DNA of 64,000 nucleotides from Leptobrachium leishanense (GCA_009667805.1 RXON01001454.1:1-64000); one strand, 5' to 3'; counted from the first letter of the stretch, positions 1 to 11,669 are shown. Translations and numbers: made by a program. Notes: generated by a model not told the origin, from the letters alone.

Positions 1-143
1 TATCATTAATAAAGTATTGAATTTTATTTAATAAGACCACGAGTGCTCTCACTATTGGATTTATATATATATATGAGTATTAATGGGCAAAGATATAAAA
101 CAGACTCCGGTTGGAACGAATCCAAAATGATATTTATTATATA

Positions 144-147
<4 letters not shown>

Positions 148-179
<32 letters not shown>
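148..179. repeat. (TA)n microsatellite
   Basis: About 15 TA units. The matching tracts at 16,740-16,770 and 30,249-30,265 differ in length and are interrupted, as expected of microsatellite drift after duplication. Confidence 0.9.
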
Positions 180-181
<2 letters not shown>

Positions 182-738
182 AAATAAATTATGGAGCAAA
201 ACAGAGTAAATGTTGAAGACAGCAGGAAAAGATAAAAATGTGTTTAGAAATTTTTGGACACTATTCCCAAGTGAACCCTAACTGTAATTGCATTTTGTGC
301 ATTTTTCCCATGATGCAACATTTACCAAAATCTTATGGTGATTTTTTCTGTGTGGCTTTGATTTATCTTATACAGTGTTTAACAGTTATTGAGGTGGAGG
401 AGGAAATGTTTAAATAAGGCTATTGTATTCTGCATGCTACTCCAGAGAAGAGCTGGCAGCTGATTCCGATATGAGAGGGAGCTTAAAAGACTTCTAAGGG
501 TCTATTCACAAGGCACAAAAATTGCATGCAATGGTCGCTGTATTTTCTTAAAACTGGAAATGCCGAAGCAGTTATTGCACGTCATTAAAAAACGCCGAAT
601 TGCACTGATAACCACCGAACTGCAAAAAAATAAAACGGTCGCCTCCTATGCTCACATTTTATTATATTAACCAGACATATTATATTTCGTTCTTTCCGGC
701 AGACTCGGCAGATTAATAATATATAATTTTTATATGTA

Positions 739-2360
<1,622 letters not shown>

Positions 2361-2362
2361 TA

Positions 2363-2760
2363 TACGTCATGTCCTGCCTTTATATTATAACAAAAAATGC
2401 AATAAAATTAGAATTTTTAATCATCTACAGCGTGTAAAGTGTTTTTTATCTCTCATTTTATAACACAAGTTTTTGCGTCAATATTTTCTATGGGGTGCAC
2501 TTGTTAAAGAAATTTTAAATTGGGACTCATTACAATTTTTGGGGGGGAATTACGGGAGTTTTAGCAAACGCACTCCATAGAAAAAAATCATTAGTGCAGC
2601 ATCATTGTTCACATTATATTTGAAATGGGAACAATATTACTGCATTAATAAAAAGCACACACAAAAAACACGTTTTTATTTTTATTATATTTTATTTATT
2701 TATTTATTTTTTTAAAAATCTTTACTTTAAACATGGACATGTTTGGTTTGGTATCATTCG
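2363..2760. mobile_element. piggyBac-like remnant split by Tc1
   Basis: Together with 667-738 this matches the left half of the MITE at 10,384-11,669 (compare 10,490-10,930). Shared landmarks are the cgttctttcc, cagactcggcag and acaaaaaatgcaataaaa strings. The Tc1 sits between the two pieces at a TA. No terminal repeats remain, so this is a dead fragment. Confidence 0.6.
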
Positions 2761-2764
2761 GACA

Positions 2765-3132
2765 TCTGGACTCTGCTGGGTATGTCACATCTGGGCTCTG
2801 ATGGGTATGTCACATCTGAGCTCTGCTAAGTATGTCACATTCTGTGCTCTGATGGGTATGTCACATCTGGGCTCTACTGGGTATGTCACATCTGGGCTCT
2901 GCTGGGCATGTCACATTCTGGACTCTGCTGGGTATGTCACATTCTGGGCTCTGCTGGGTATGTCACATCTGGACTCTGCTGGGTATGTCACATCTGGGTT
3001 CTGCTGGGCATGTCACATTCTGGACTCTGGGTATGTCACATCTGGGCTCTACTGGGTATGTCACATCTGGGCTCTGCTGGGCATGTCACATTCTGGATTC
3101 TGCTGGGTATGTCACATCTGGGCTCTGCTGGT
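2765..3132 (+). repeat. 25-26 bp minisatellite
   Basis: About 14 units of roughly gtatgtcacatctgggctc plus tgctgg, with a one-base-longer variant (cacattctggg). The same array is present in reverse at 27,345-27,722, and a few units remain at 22,680-22,795. Open frames across it are a by-product of the repeat. Confidence 0.9.
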
Positions 3133-3242
3133 AATCAGAATCAGGTGTTCCAATCACTTCCATGGCCACAGGTGTATAAAATCAAGCACCTAGGCATGCA
3201 GACTGTTTTTACAAACATTTGTGAAAGAATGGGTCGCTCTCA
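3133..3242 (+). mobile_element. Tc1-2 terminal fragment
   Basis: Matches the reverse complement of 27,234-27,353, the 5' end of a second Tc1 family, including the string cacaggtgtataaaatcaag. Its outer inverted repeat was already replaced by the minisatellite at the same base in both copies, so that junction predates the duplication. Confidence 0.75.
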
Positions 3243-3489
3243 GGCAGTGGCGTCACTAGGGTCGGTGTCACCCGGTGCGGTAATTTATGGTGTCACCCCC
3301 CCCCCCCCCGAGTTTTTCAGATTTTTTTTTTTAACTTCTCTTACTCCTAAATCAGTACTCCCATATAACACTGAATGCTCATACACACAGCGCACATTAC
3401 TGTGAGGTTTATTGCTGTGGAGCTCTCTCATATGCTCACACAACTTTTTGCCAACTGCCAGCAAGTACGTTGCCCGTTCGAAGGCAGTG

Positions 3490-4500
3490 AAAGCACACAT
3501 GGATATATATTGCCCCCAGCAGCTCTGGATATATATTGCCCCCAGCAGCTCACCCATGGATATATATTGCCCCAGCTCACATATGGATATATTGCGCCTC
3601 AGCTCACATATGGATATATTGCCCCAGACCAGCTCACACATGGATATATTGCCCCAGACCAGCTCACATATGGATATATTGCCATATTGCCCCAGACCAG
3701 CTCACACATGGATATTGCCCCAGACCAGCTCACACATGGATATTGCCCCAGCTCTCATGGATATTGCCCCCAGCACACATGGATATGCCCCAGCTCCTCT
3801 CATGGATATTGCCCCAGCTGCTCTCATGTATATACTGCCCCAGCTGCTCTCATTGATAATGCTCCAGCTGCTCTCATGGATTTTGCCCCAGCTCATGGAT
3901 ATACTGCCCCAGCAGCTCATGGATATGCCCCAGCTCATGGATATTGCCCCAGCAGCTCATGGATATGCCCCAGCTCATTGATATGCCCCAGCACCTCATG
4001 GATATGCCCCAGCACCTCATGGATATGCCCCAGCTCATTGATATGCCCCAGCACCTCATGGATATGCCCCAGCACCTCATGGATATGCCCCAGCACCTCA
4101 TGGATTTGCCCCAGCAGCTTATGGATTTGCCCCAGCTCCTCATGGATATGCCCCAGGCCCCCATGGATTTGCCCCAGCTCCTCATGGATTTGCCCCAGCA
4201 GCTCATGGATTTGCCCCAGCTCCTCATGGATATGCCCCAGCTCCTCTCATGGATATGCCCCAGCACCTCATGGATTTGCCCCAGCTCCTCATGGATATGC
4301 CCCAGCACCTCATGGATTTGCCCCAGCAGCTTATGGATTTGCCCCAGCACCTCATGGATATGCCCCAGGCCCCCATGGATTTGCCCCATCAGCTCATGGA
4401 TATGCCCCAGGCCCCCATGGATTTGCCCCAGCACCTCATGGATATGCCCCAGGCCCCCATGGATTTGCCCCAGCAGCTCATGGATTTGCCCCAGCTCACC
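3490..4500. repeat. 18-21 bp minisatellite
   Basis: About 50 units built from ctcatggatatgcccc with agc or agcac joins, giving periods of 18 and 21 bp. Early units are longer and carry gatatatattgcccc. Both periods are multiples of three, so several frames stay open on both strands; this is not coding evidence. The array lies wholly inside the hAT-like element. Confidence 0.92.
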
Positions 4501-4654
4501 TCCTGGTCCTGGTCCCAGCACATGGATAGCGGCCCAGGCAGCACCTCTCCGCCGCGTTTTTCGCTCCTTCTGAGCGTCCGGCGCGCAGCTTGGGCGCTCG
4601 TCTGGGGGAGCCACTTGACCAGCCGCGATTGGCTGGTGACGTATTTCCTCCAGG

Positions 4655-4686
4655 CGAGCGCCGAAGCTGCATGCTTCGGACGCTCG
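4655..4686. repeat. GC-rich hairpin
   Basis: cgagcgccgaag at 4,655-4,666 pairs with cttcggacgctcg at 4,674-4,686, leaving a 7-nt loop. It sits in a CpG-rich 150-bp tract between the minisatellite and the presumed hAT end. Confidence 0.7.
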
Positions 4687-4744
4687 CACGGAGCGAATAC
4701 GCGGCGGTGGCGGGCGGTGGGTGACCCCCTTAGTGACCGGGCGG

Positions 4745-5072
4745 TTTTACACAAATCCGTCCTTTAGTGACCGCTGCTGTTTTTACGTTTCTGCGCTGCT
4801 CGTGTTTAGATCAAATTTTCCTCTTACTCGTTTATTCAACTCACACATATTATACACCCTTTTTCCCGCCATTAAATGGACTTTCTAGAAATACCATTAT
4901 TTCCATCATATCCAATAATTTAATATAAAAAAAATATGAAATATGATGAAAAAAATGGTAAAAACACACTTTTTCGTAATTTAATCCCCTAAAGCTATAA
5001 CCACCAATAAAGACCCCGGCTAAATAGTTTCCAAATTTTATACCGAGAATAGAAATACCCAATTTTTACCTT
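4745..5072. other. AT-rich spacer, nothing recognised
   Basis: No long frame, tandem repeat or terminal repeat is visible between the hAT-like element and the TTAA of the next MITE. It has no second copy in the window. Confidence 0.6.
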
Positions 5073-5076
5073 TTAA

Positions 5077-6165
5077 CCCTTTCACTGCTGAGCCACTTTT
5101 TTTTTTTTTTTTTGGTGAAAGGATTTTACCAGGAAGGATACATTGAGATTTCTCTTGTTTTCAAGTATGTCCTGGGTGGTGAGTATGTACTGTTGGGTGT
5201 CTTGCCCAAGGACACTTGCTGGAGAGGTTGCTCGCTGGGATCAAGCCCATGACTCCACAGGCTCTCCCAATGCAGAGCGGTGACATTGCCTCTACTCCAC
5301 CCAGCCGGTACACCTATGTGCGCTGCGCTCATTCTGACCATTTTGTGCTAATTATTTTTAGATGACAGCCTAGGTCCTATTTAATTAAACTCCCCCCAGA
5401 CAAAAAAAACTTTGAAAAAAAAAACATTTTTTTATTTTATTTAATTTTATTATTTTATTTTTTATTTAATTATTTTTTTACACTTTTTTTAAAAACCAAA
5501 CCTGGTCATGTTTGGTATCATTTGAAAGGCCATGATCAGGCCTTTCAAATGATGGCAAATATGACCATCTAGCTGCCATGGATCGGGAGATAAAGGGATC
5601 CTTAGGATCCCCTTATCTCTACATGGCAGCTAGAGGGTTAACTGGCCCACTGACATCCTCACACATATGGTGAGGTTGTCAGTGGGTGGGGGGGGACCTG
5701 GAGGCTTGGCTGACATCCAAGATGTCAGCCCCCCTCCAGGTTTGAATCACGTTTTGGCGCCAATTGGCGCCGCAATGTGATCCGGCGGCGAAATGGTTAA
5801 TGGCTCTCCCCTCTCCAGAGATGGTTAATGGCTCTCCCCTCTCCAGCGGTGCAAACGGCATCTCCCTAGCTTCAATGGTTGGGGAGATAGAGGGCTCCGA
5901 AGGAGCCCCCCCTCCCCTCCATTGAAACAGATGGGGGCACCTTCTGATGACGTCACCACGCAGCGTGGCGACGTCATCAGCCTCGCCTGCCCATGTAAAT
6001 CACATGGGCAGGCTTCCTCCCTGTCAGACCGCCGTGGGATCCGACGAGGGAGGTGAGTATCGGGCGGGAGGGGGATTTGGCGCCGCTGACGTACCCTGTA
6101 CGTCATCGGGTCTAAGGGAGACCCGAACACAGGACGTACAGAGTACGTCAGCGGTCGGGAAGGGG
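5077..6165. mobile_element. piggyBac-like hairpin-chain MITE 1
   Basis: Flanked by TTAA at 5,073-5,076 and 6,166-6,169. Ends are inverted: ccctttcactgctgag versus the complement of cggtcgggaagggg. The CCCTTT start and TTAA target fit piggyBac-like elements such as the Uribo group of frogs. It has no transposase. From 5,520 to 6,165 it is a chain of short perfect palindromes, for example agctgccatggatcgggaga with its complement, tgatgacgtcacc with its complement, and gcctgcccatg with its complement. A SINE is nested near its left end. Confidence 0.75.
5112..5325 (-). mobile_element. tRNA-derived SINE, copy 1
   Basis: On the minus strand it reads from a pol III A-box-like tagaggcaatg through a B-box-like ggcttgatccc and ends in atccttcctggtaaaatcc followed by A-rich sequence (seen as poly-T at 5,097-5,113). 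Three more copies lie at 7,574-7,770, 8,813-8,992 and 43,158-43,366. Confidence 0.75.
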
Positions 6166-6169
6166 TTAA

Positions 6170-6735
6170 TACTCAATCCCGAAAATATTTTACACCTCAT
6201 ACGATTATAATACCACCACAACAATCCCTTTCCCCCTAAGGTTCGGTTACCACACATCTCCTACTTCGTTATTCTTCCAAACTACTTTTAATTCTCCCCT
6301 CCACCCCCCCTTCCCATAAAAAACTTTTTTTCTCTCGTCTTCTCTGTCTCTTCTCCTCTCCTTCTCTGTATCTTTCTCCATCTCTTTTTTTCTCTCATGA
6401 CAAGACCACCTCATGGGAATCACCTTTCACTCTTTTTCTGTATCTATGTTTATTCTCCTCTTCAATTTGAGTCTACGGTTTAGTTTTCATAGGACTCTTA
6501 ATGGCTCGGCTGAGCCTTGATGTTGACAATCGCTGTATTAGATAACACCAGTAAGATTATCTGAATATGTTTGAATAGATACACGTTTCTGCCCTTAACG
6601 AAGCAACTTACACTAATTTTATTTAGTTAATTTGTCTGTTACTTAAAGTTGTTGACATGTAATGCCTTGAACTGTATTGTATACCCTTTGCCGCAAAATA
6701 AAAACTTTTCATTCAAAATAAAAATATATATATAA
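6170..6735 (+). mobile_element. L1-type 3' end fragment
   Basis: A 5'-truncated LINE tail: pyrimidine-rich tract at 6,300-6,400, then non-coding sequence ending in gccgcaaaataaaaactttt and an A-rich tail. The wording resembles the tail of the element ending at 47,670. The mirror copy in arm B is split by a full L1 (44,190-44,430 plus 52,284-52,598). Confidence 0.65.
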
Positions 6736-6803
6736 TTATTCCTATAAATATTATGATGAAGGCATACTATCAACATTCGTTTTTATATATATATAAATAT
6801 ACA

Positions 6804-7490
6804 TAGTGTGTTTATTACTGCAGAAGCCACTTGCACATCACAGCAATTCAATGAATTGCAACCCAGAGCTCCTGTACCACATTCCCCATATGCAGCAAGA
6901 AATTCTGGGTAGAATATGCAAATAACATCTATCTCAGTATTTTGCATCCTGGGACTGTTATTACACACAACCCTAAAATCAATGCTATGCCACACTGTGG
7001 ATTTGTAGCACAGATCAGCTTATGCAACTGGTCAAAACCACCCCTAGGTCAGCACTATTTCAGGTTTATTAGACCCTCATCAGCTAGGACCTAGGCATGA
7101 TGACCAGTTGCTGTGGATGCTTGGACCCCTAGGGCAAGTCAGTATCTACAACAGTTGTGGTGGAGGACAAAACGTGAGATAAAAAGCCTCCACAGTATAA
7201 TAAGTGTGTTTATTATTGCAGAAGCCACTTGCATATCACAGCAATTCGATGAATTGCATCCCAGAGCTCCTGTGTCACATTCCCCATATTCAGCAAAGGA
7301 ATTCTGGGTAGGATATGCAAATGCCATCTGTCTCACTTTTTTGCATCCTGGATCTGTTATTACACAGAAGCCTAAAATCAATGCCATGCCACACCGTGGC
7401 TTTGTAGCAGAGCTAAGGTTTATGCAACTGGTCAAAGCCACTCCTAGGACAGCGCTGCTTCAGGTATGTTGGACCTCATATTATTAAAAG
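6804..7490 (-). repeat. Tandem hammerhead-bearing repeat, arm A
   Basis: Two direct repeats of about 397 bp start at 6,804 and 7,201 with agtgtgtttatta. The first is complete; the second stops after about 290 bp. On the minus strand the end of each unit carries a hammerhead-like core (7,043-7,088 complete; 7,443-7,461 only the 3' half). This layout resembles hammerhead-containing tandem repeats such as newt satellite 2 and the pseudo-LTRs of Penelope-like elements. No Penelope reverse transcriptase is visible here. Mirrored at 43,440-44,115. Confidence 0.7.
7043..7088 (-). ncRNA. Hammerhead-ribozyme-like motif (decayed)
   Basis: On the minus strand: CCTAG, then CTGATGA (7,077-7,083), a short GGGT/ACCT stem, GAAA, a short segment, GAC and CTAGG (7,043-7,047). 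CCTAG and CTAGG pair as stem I on either side of the core, as in a type I hammerhead. The cleavage triplet is GAC where an active ribozyme needs an NUH such as GUC, so this copy is probably inactive. The second unit in arm A (GAAGC) and in arm B (GAAAC) keeps GTC but lacks CTGATGA. Confidence 0.6.
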
Positions 7491-7573
7491 CACATTTTTC
7501 TACTCAAAAATTTATTTTAAAAATATGTTCATATTTTATATACTATAGTCTACACATATATATTTATAAAAAA

Positions 7574-7770
7574 TTTAACCAGGAAGGATACATTGAGATT
7601 TCTCTCATTTTCAAGTATGTCCTGGGTGGCGAGTGTGTACTGTTGGGTGTCTTGCCCAAGGACACTTACTGGAGAGATGGCTCGCTGGGATTGAACCCAT
7701 GACTCCACAGGCTGCTCTCCATGCAGAGCAGTGATGTTACCTCTACTCCACCCAGCTGGTTCAAGAACAT
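7574..7770 (-). mobile_element. tRNA-derived SINE, copy 2
   Basis: Same family as 5,112-5,325. On the minus strand: A-box-like tagaggtaaca, B-box-like ggttcaatccc, tail atccttcctggttaaatt. Its mirror copy in arm B is 43,158-43,366 (+), so the insertion predates the inverted duplication. Confidence 0.8.
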
Positions 7771-7904
7771 TGAGCGGTTACAGAAATACAAAATAGTAAA
7801 ATGCAAGATATTAACACAAAACCAAATATACAGATTAACAGAAAAATAAATATGTAGGAAATAAAGTCATTATGTTACATGTGCATTCTGTATATAGTCA
7901 CTAT

Positions 7905-9100
7905 GTTACATGTTTACAGGTGCATTCCGTATTGAGGTATGTTAATAGGGAACTCTTAAGGGACTTTAGACTGGGGGAAGATTTGATGGCGTCTGGGAGG
8001 TTATTCCATATTTGCGGTGCTCTGTAGGAAAATGAGGATCGAGACACTTTCATTTTGTATTGTGGTATTGCAAGTAAGGTGCTGGTCCTGGATCAGAGTT
8101 TATAGGATGAGGGAACTGCTGGGGGATGCAGTCTATTCAGGTAGGGTGGTAGCTTCCCAGAAAAGCCCTTAAACACCAGGTTGGAAAGATGAAGGGTGCG
8201 TCTAGATTCCAGCGACGGCCAGTTTAGTTTTTTTAACATGTCACAATGGTGGGTCATGTAGTTACATTGTAGCACAAAGCGACAAAATGAGTTATACAAT
8301 GTAGTAAGTTTCTGGAGGTGTGTTTGAGGGGCAGCTGCATACACAACATTTCCGTATTCAATGGCTGGCATAAGCATTTGTTGTACAATCTGCTTTCTTA
8401 CCGCGGGGCTCAGGCAGGATTTGTTTCTGTACAGGGCACCTAGTTTGCGGTAAAGTTTAGATGAGAGTTTTTCGATGTGGGGGCCAAAAGATAGATTTGG
8501 GCCTAACCACATACCTAGATATTGGAGAGAAGTGACTGTAGTCAGTGTGTCATTTGATCTTGTCCTGACACATAGATGGGGTTTTTGCAATTTGTGTAGT
8601 TTAGGTGCTGTACCAAAGAGAATTGTAACAGTTTTGTCAGTATTTAGAAAAAGTTTGTTATCTCTGATCCACTTTTCTACCCCTGTGAATTATTCTTGCA
8701 GTACGGCCTCCAGCTGCGGGAGATTTGTTTGCTGGTATAGATTACAGTGTCGTCTGCGTACATGTGTACAGTTGAGGCTTTGCAGACATTGGGCAGATCA
8801 TTTATGAATATCGTGGACTAGAGGTAACAACACTGCTCTGCGTGGAGAGAGCCTGTGGAGTCCTGGTTTTGATCCCAGCGAGCAACCTCTCCAGTAAGTA
8901 ACGGTACATACTCAACACCCAGGACATACTTAAAAATGAGAGAACTCTCAATGTATCCTTCCTGGTGAAATTCTTTCTAAAAAAAAAATAAAAAAAATAT
9001 TGTGAATAGCAGGGGGCCGAGTATTGAGCCTTGGGGTACTCCGCATGTGACTTGGAGGGGGAGGGAGGAGCTGTCAGAAATGCACACATATTGCGACCGA
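7905..9100 (-). pseudogene. LINE reverse-transcriptase remnant (CR1/L2/Rex1-like)
   Basis: The minus strand carries the last third of a non-LTR reverse transcriptase. Motifs in order: GVPQGSILGPLLF near 9,010-9,060, MYADD near 8,750-8,770, YLGMWLGPNLSFGPHI near 8,480-8,520, then LYRNKSCLSP and the C-terminal FSYRAPQIWNNLP block. A SINE (8,813-8,992) interrupts it between the GVPQGS and YADD motifs. An in-frame TGA at 8,093-8,095 ends the longest frame, yet homology continues to about 7,905. The mirror copy is 42,284-42,974. Clade assignment is by motif wording only. Confidence 0.8.
8813..8992 (+). mobile_element. tRNA-derived SINE, copy 3, inside LINE
   Basis: Starts gactagaggtaacaac, has a B-box-like ggttttgatccc, and ends atccttcctggtgaaattc plus an A-rich tail. 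Near-identical flanks aatatcgtgg and aatattgtga look like a 10-bp target duplication within the LINE reading frame. Confidence 0.78.
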
Positions 9101-9104
9101 TCAA

Positions 9105-9633
9105 ATATGTACATATACAAGAATACGTATCTGGTCGGCGCGAAACACGCTAGGAGACTCGGATGGTTTCTCCAATGACGTCACCAATGTTGGTGGATAA
9201 TGGGATATACAAAAGAGAAAAAAAAAACAAGATCTGGGTGCAGTAGAATCACAATGGTATAAACAGTAACAATATTCGTGTGGTTAATCAACTCACAAAC
9301 GAAGAGCCTAAACACCAGCTCTGAGTGGACAGTCGCCTTAGGGTTGTTAATCTGGGATCTCTTCACAGGTCACCCACTCCTTAGAAGAGGTCTTCACCAT
9401 ATCCGTTGAACAATAAGGAGAAAGAAACAAGATTCTGTGTACATCTGATAACAATTGTTAAGGTGGATAGTGAGACAATTGAAAACTCACACTTGCTGGA
9501 GCTATTCCGAGCTCGAAACGAAAGGCGTATGGGTTTCCTTTGGTCAAACCCAATAAATACCAAGCATGCAGGAACTGATTCTCTTTTAAAATTTATTAAA
9601 GGAATAAAACCAAAATAAAAACTAGACTCTGAT
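9105..9633. other. Composite repeat flank, no gene
   Basis: Intergenic sequence running into the hammerhead palindrome. It ends in an A-rich stretch (tttattaaaggaataaaacc) just before the ribozyme motif. No frame over 100 codons and no recognised domain. Missing from arm B. Confidence 0.5.
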
Positions 9634-9676
9634 CCAGGACGCGTTTCGCCGTACAACACGCGGCTTCGTCAGCTGG
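9634..9676 (-). ncRNA. Hammerhead-ribozyme-like motif, left end
   Basis: Minus strand: CCAG (9,673-9,676), CTGACGA (9,666-9,672), hairpin GCCG...CGGC as stem II, GAAAC (9,643-9,647), GC, GTC (9,638-9,640), CTGG (9,634-9,637). All core positions of CUGANGA...GAAA...GUC are present and CCAG/CTGG closes stem I. Stem III is reduced to the self-complementary ACGCGT, as in the short-stem animal hammerheads thought to act as dimers. Position 10.1 is A opposite C11.1 where the usual pair is G-C, which may weaken activity. Confidence 0.7.
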
Positions 9677-10189
9677 TCTTTACACATTGAACAAACTTGC
9701 ATGCTTTTATACATCACAGATTAGAAAAATTAGGAGTAATAGTTCGCACATGTACTTCATTGGTGGTCAGCGTGAGTTCTAAGCCTCTTTCTGAGGTGTC
9801 CCCATGCGTATCGCCATCGGCGCCATCTTGCGTAGGCGCAATAGGAGCTTCCGCGTTCCATCTTGCGTTTCATACTGGTTAGTTCCGGAATTGCAGACCG
9901 TCCTGCGTTTCAGCTTGGATACGTACACACTTCCGGAATTGCGTTGTATTCAAAGTTACGCAGGACGGTCTGCAATTCCGGAACTAACCAGTATGAAACG
10001 CAAGGTGGAACGCGGAAGCTCCTATTGCGCCTGCGCAAGATGGCGCCGATGGCGATACGCATGGGGACACCTCAGAAAGAGGCTTAGAACTCACGCTGAC
10101 CACCAATGAAGTACATGTGCGAACTATTACTCCTAATTTTTCTAATCTGTGATGTATATAAGCATGCAAGTTTGTTCAATGTGTAAAGA

Positions 10190-10232
10190 CCAGCTGATGA
10201 AGCCGCGTGTTGTGTGGCGAAACGCGTCCTGG
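10190..10232 (+). ncRNA. Hammerhead-ribozyme-like motif, right end
   Basis: CCAG (10,190-10,193), CTGATGA (10,194-10,200), stem II GCCGCG...TGTGGC, GAAAC (10,219-10,223), GC, GTC (10,226-10,228), CTGG (10,229-10,232). Predicted cleavage is 3' of C10,228. Same short stem III and A10.1 as the left copy; stem II includes G-U pairs. The string gaaacgcgtcctgg also occurs in schistosome-type hammerheads. Confidence 0.72.
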
Positions 10233-10383
10233 ATTTATATTTCACAAATTTATACAGTATATATTAGATAGAAAGTACATATAAAATTATTTTTATTTAA
10301 ATATATTTTGAATTGAGTAATGGTGATTTTTTTACAATTGATTTTTAGATTTAGTTGTTTATTGGTTTCGGTTTTATCTTTAA

Positions 10384-11669
10384 CCCTTTTGCTGCTGAGG
10401 CTTTCCCCCCCCCCCCTGTGCTGAGGTCATTTTTACCGGTTTTGCTCATCATGTTTAAACGTGTTTTGAAGGCTTATTTTAGTATATGACCCAGACATAT
10501 TATATATCGTTCTTTCCGTCAGACTCGGCAGATTCATAATATGTCATTATTATATGTATACGTCATGACCTGTCTGTATATTATAACAAAAAATGCAATA
10601 AAATATGATTTTTCAATAATTTACAATGTGTTAAGTGTTTTTTTTTCACATTTTAACATGCGAGCAATTGCGGTTATATTTGTATGGGGTGCGCTTGTTA
10701 AAAAAATTAGAGATGGGGTCTCGTTACATTTTTTTTTGGGGAAAATTACACGATTTTTAACAAACGCACCGCATACAAAAATCGTTAGTGCAGCATCATT
10801 GTTCACATTATAATTGAAATGGGAACAATATTGCTGCATTAACAAACCAAAAAAAAGAAAAAAAACTTTTTTTTTTTTTTACAATTTGTTTTTTAGATAT
10901 TTTTTTATTTTTATTTTTAATTTTCTTTTTTTTTTACAAACTTTTTCACATTCATGTTTGGTATCGTTGGAACGGACATGCTCTGGCCAATCCAACAATA
11001 CCAAACTTTAACCCCTAGCTGCCACGGATCGGGAGATAGGGGGTTCATTGGAACCCCCTATCTCCACCATTGGTGGCAGCTAGGGGTTAACTCCAGGACT
11101 GGCGTCATCGTGCTATGCACGATGACGCCAGTCCTCAGGGGGAGTTCCCGGAGGCTTGGCCGACATCTTGGATGTCCGGGAAAGGATGTCCGGGAAAGGA
11201 TCACGAACCGGCGCTTTTCAGCGCCGATTCGTGATCCAGCTCCCCAGGGGTTAATGCCAGGTACCATTTGAAAGGGCAGGCTGTGCCCTTCCAAATGGTG
11301 CCTGGGTTAACCGCGCAATGCCGCCGATCGGGAGGGAGAGAGGTCTGAAGTACCTCCCACCTCCCTTTCAGGCGCCTCCTCCGCACTTGCGGTGGGGGCG
11401 CCTGAATTAGGTGTCATCGCGCCGCCGCGATGACACCTAATTAGCCCGGCGGCGGTTCCGGATGCTGGGCTGACATCGATGATGTCAGCCCGCACCGGGG
11501 GGGCCAGCGATCGGCCGGAACCCGGCCGAACGCTGACCCCAAAGGCAGGACGCGCTCAGCGCGTCCACCGCATGGAACGTGACATGCGGTTGGACGCGCT
11601 CAGCGCGTCCACCGCATGGAACGTGACATGCGGTTGGACGCGCTGAGCGCGTCCGTAGCAGCGAAGTGG
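10384..11669. mobile_element. piggyBac-like hairpin-chain MITE 2
   Basis: TTAA at 10,380-10,383 and 11,670-11,673; inverted ends cccttttgctgctg against the complement of cagcgaagtgg. The left half is AT-rich, matching the sequence that hosts the Tc1 copies. The right half (11,004-11,660) is a run of perfect hairpins: gccacggatcgggagatagg, gactggcgtcatcgtg, ggatcacga, aaatggtgcctggg, aggtgtcatcgcg, ggacgcgctcagcgcgtcc, each with its complement. No transposase. Arm B holds a truncated copy at 41,110-42,129. Confidence 0.75.

Larger units (their letters stand above)
3245..4740. mobile_element. Probable hAT-like non-autonomous element
   Basis: Starts with cagtggcgtcactaggg, a CAGTGGCG-type end typical of vertebrate hAT-derived repeats. 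A C-rich tract and the minisatellite at 3,490-4,500 follow. Near 4,710-4,735 a degenerate counterpart (ggtgggtgaccccc then ttagtgacc) may be the other end. No transposase and no clear 8-bp target duplication are visible, so the family call is tentative. Confidence 0.45.
9634..10232. repeat. 600-bp palindrome with hammerhead ends
   Basis: Left arm 9,634-9,905 and right arm about 9,962-10,232 are near-perfect reverse complements; the centre is near 9,934 with a loop of about 60 nt. Both strands therefore read almost the same. Scattered mismatches (cgtag against cgcaag, ttatac against tatata) show some divergence. Each end carries a hammerhead-like motif. A rearranged 140-bp piece survives in arm B at 42,130-42,268. 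Confidence 0.85.

Noticed and set aside
3285..4689. Long frames on both strands through the ctcatggatatgcccc array as candidate proteins
   Set aside because: Unit lengths are multiples of three, so frames stay open by arithmetic. Products are monotonous repeats with no domain, and several frames are open at once.
5112..5325. tRNA gene suggested by A- and B-box-like words
   Set aside because: No cloverleaf or anticodon arm forms, and the sequence continues into a SINE body and tail shared by four copies.
5940..5985. CTGATGA within MITE 1 as another hammerhead
   Set aside because: It is part of a tgatgacgtca palindrome; no GAAA, cleavage triplet or closing stem follows.
9140..9170. cgcgaaacacgc as a hammerhead 3' half
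   Set aside because: No CUGANGA upstream within range and no paired stem I.
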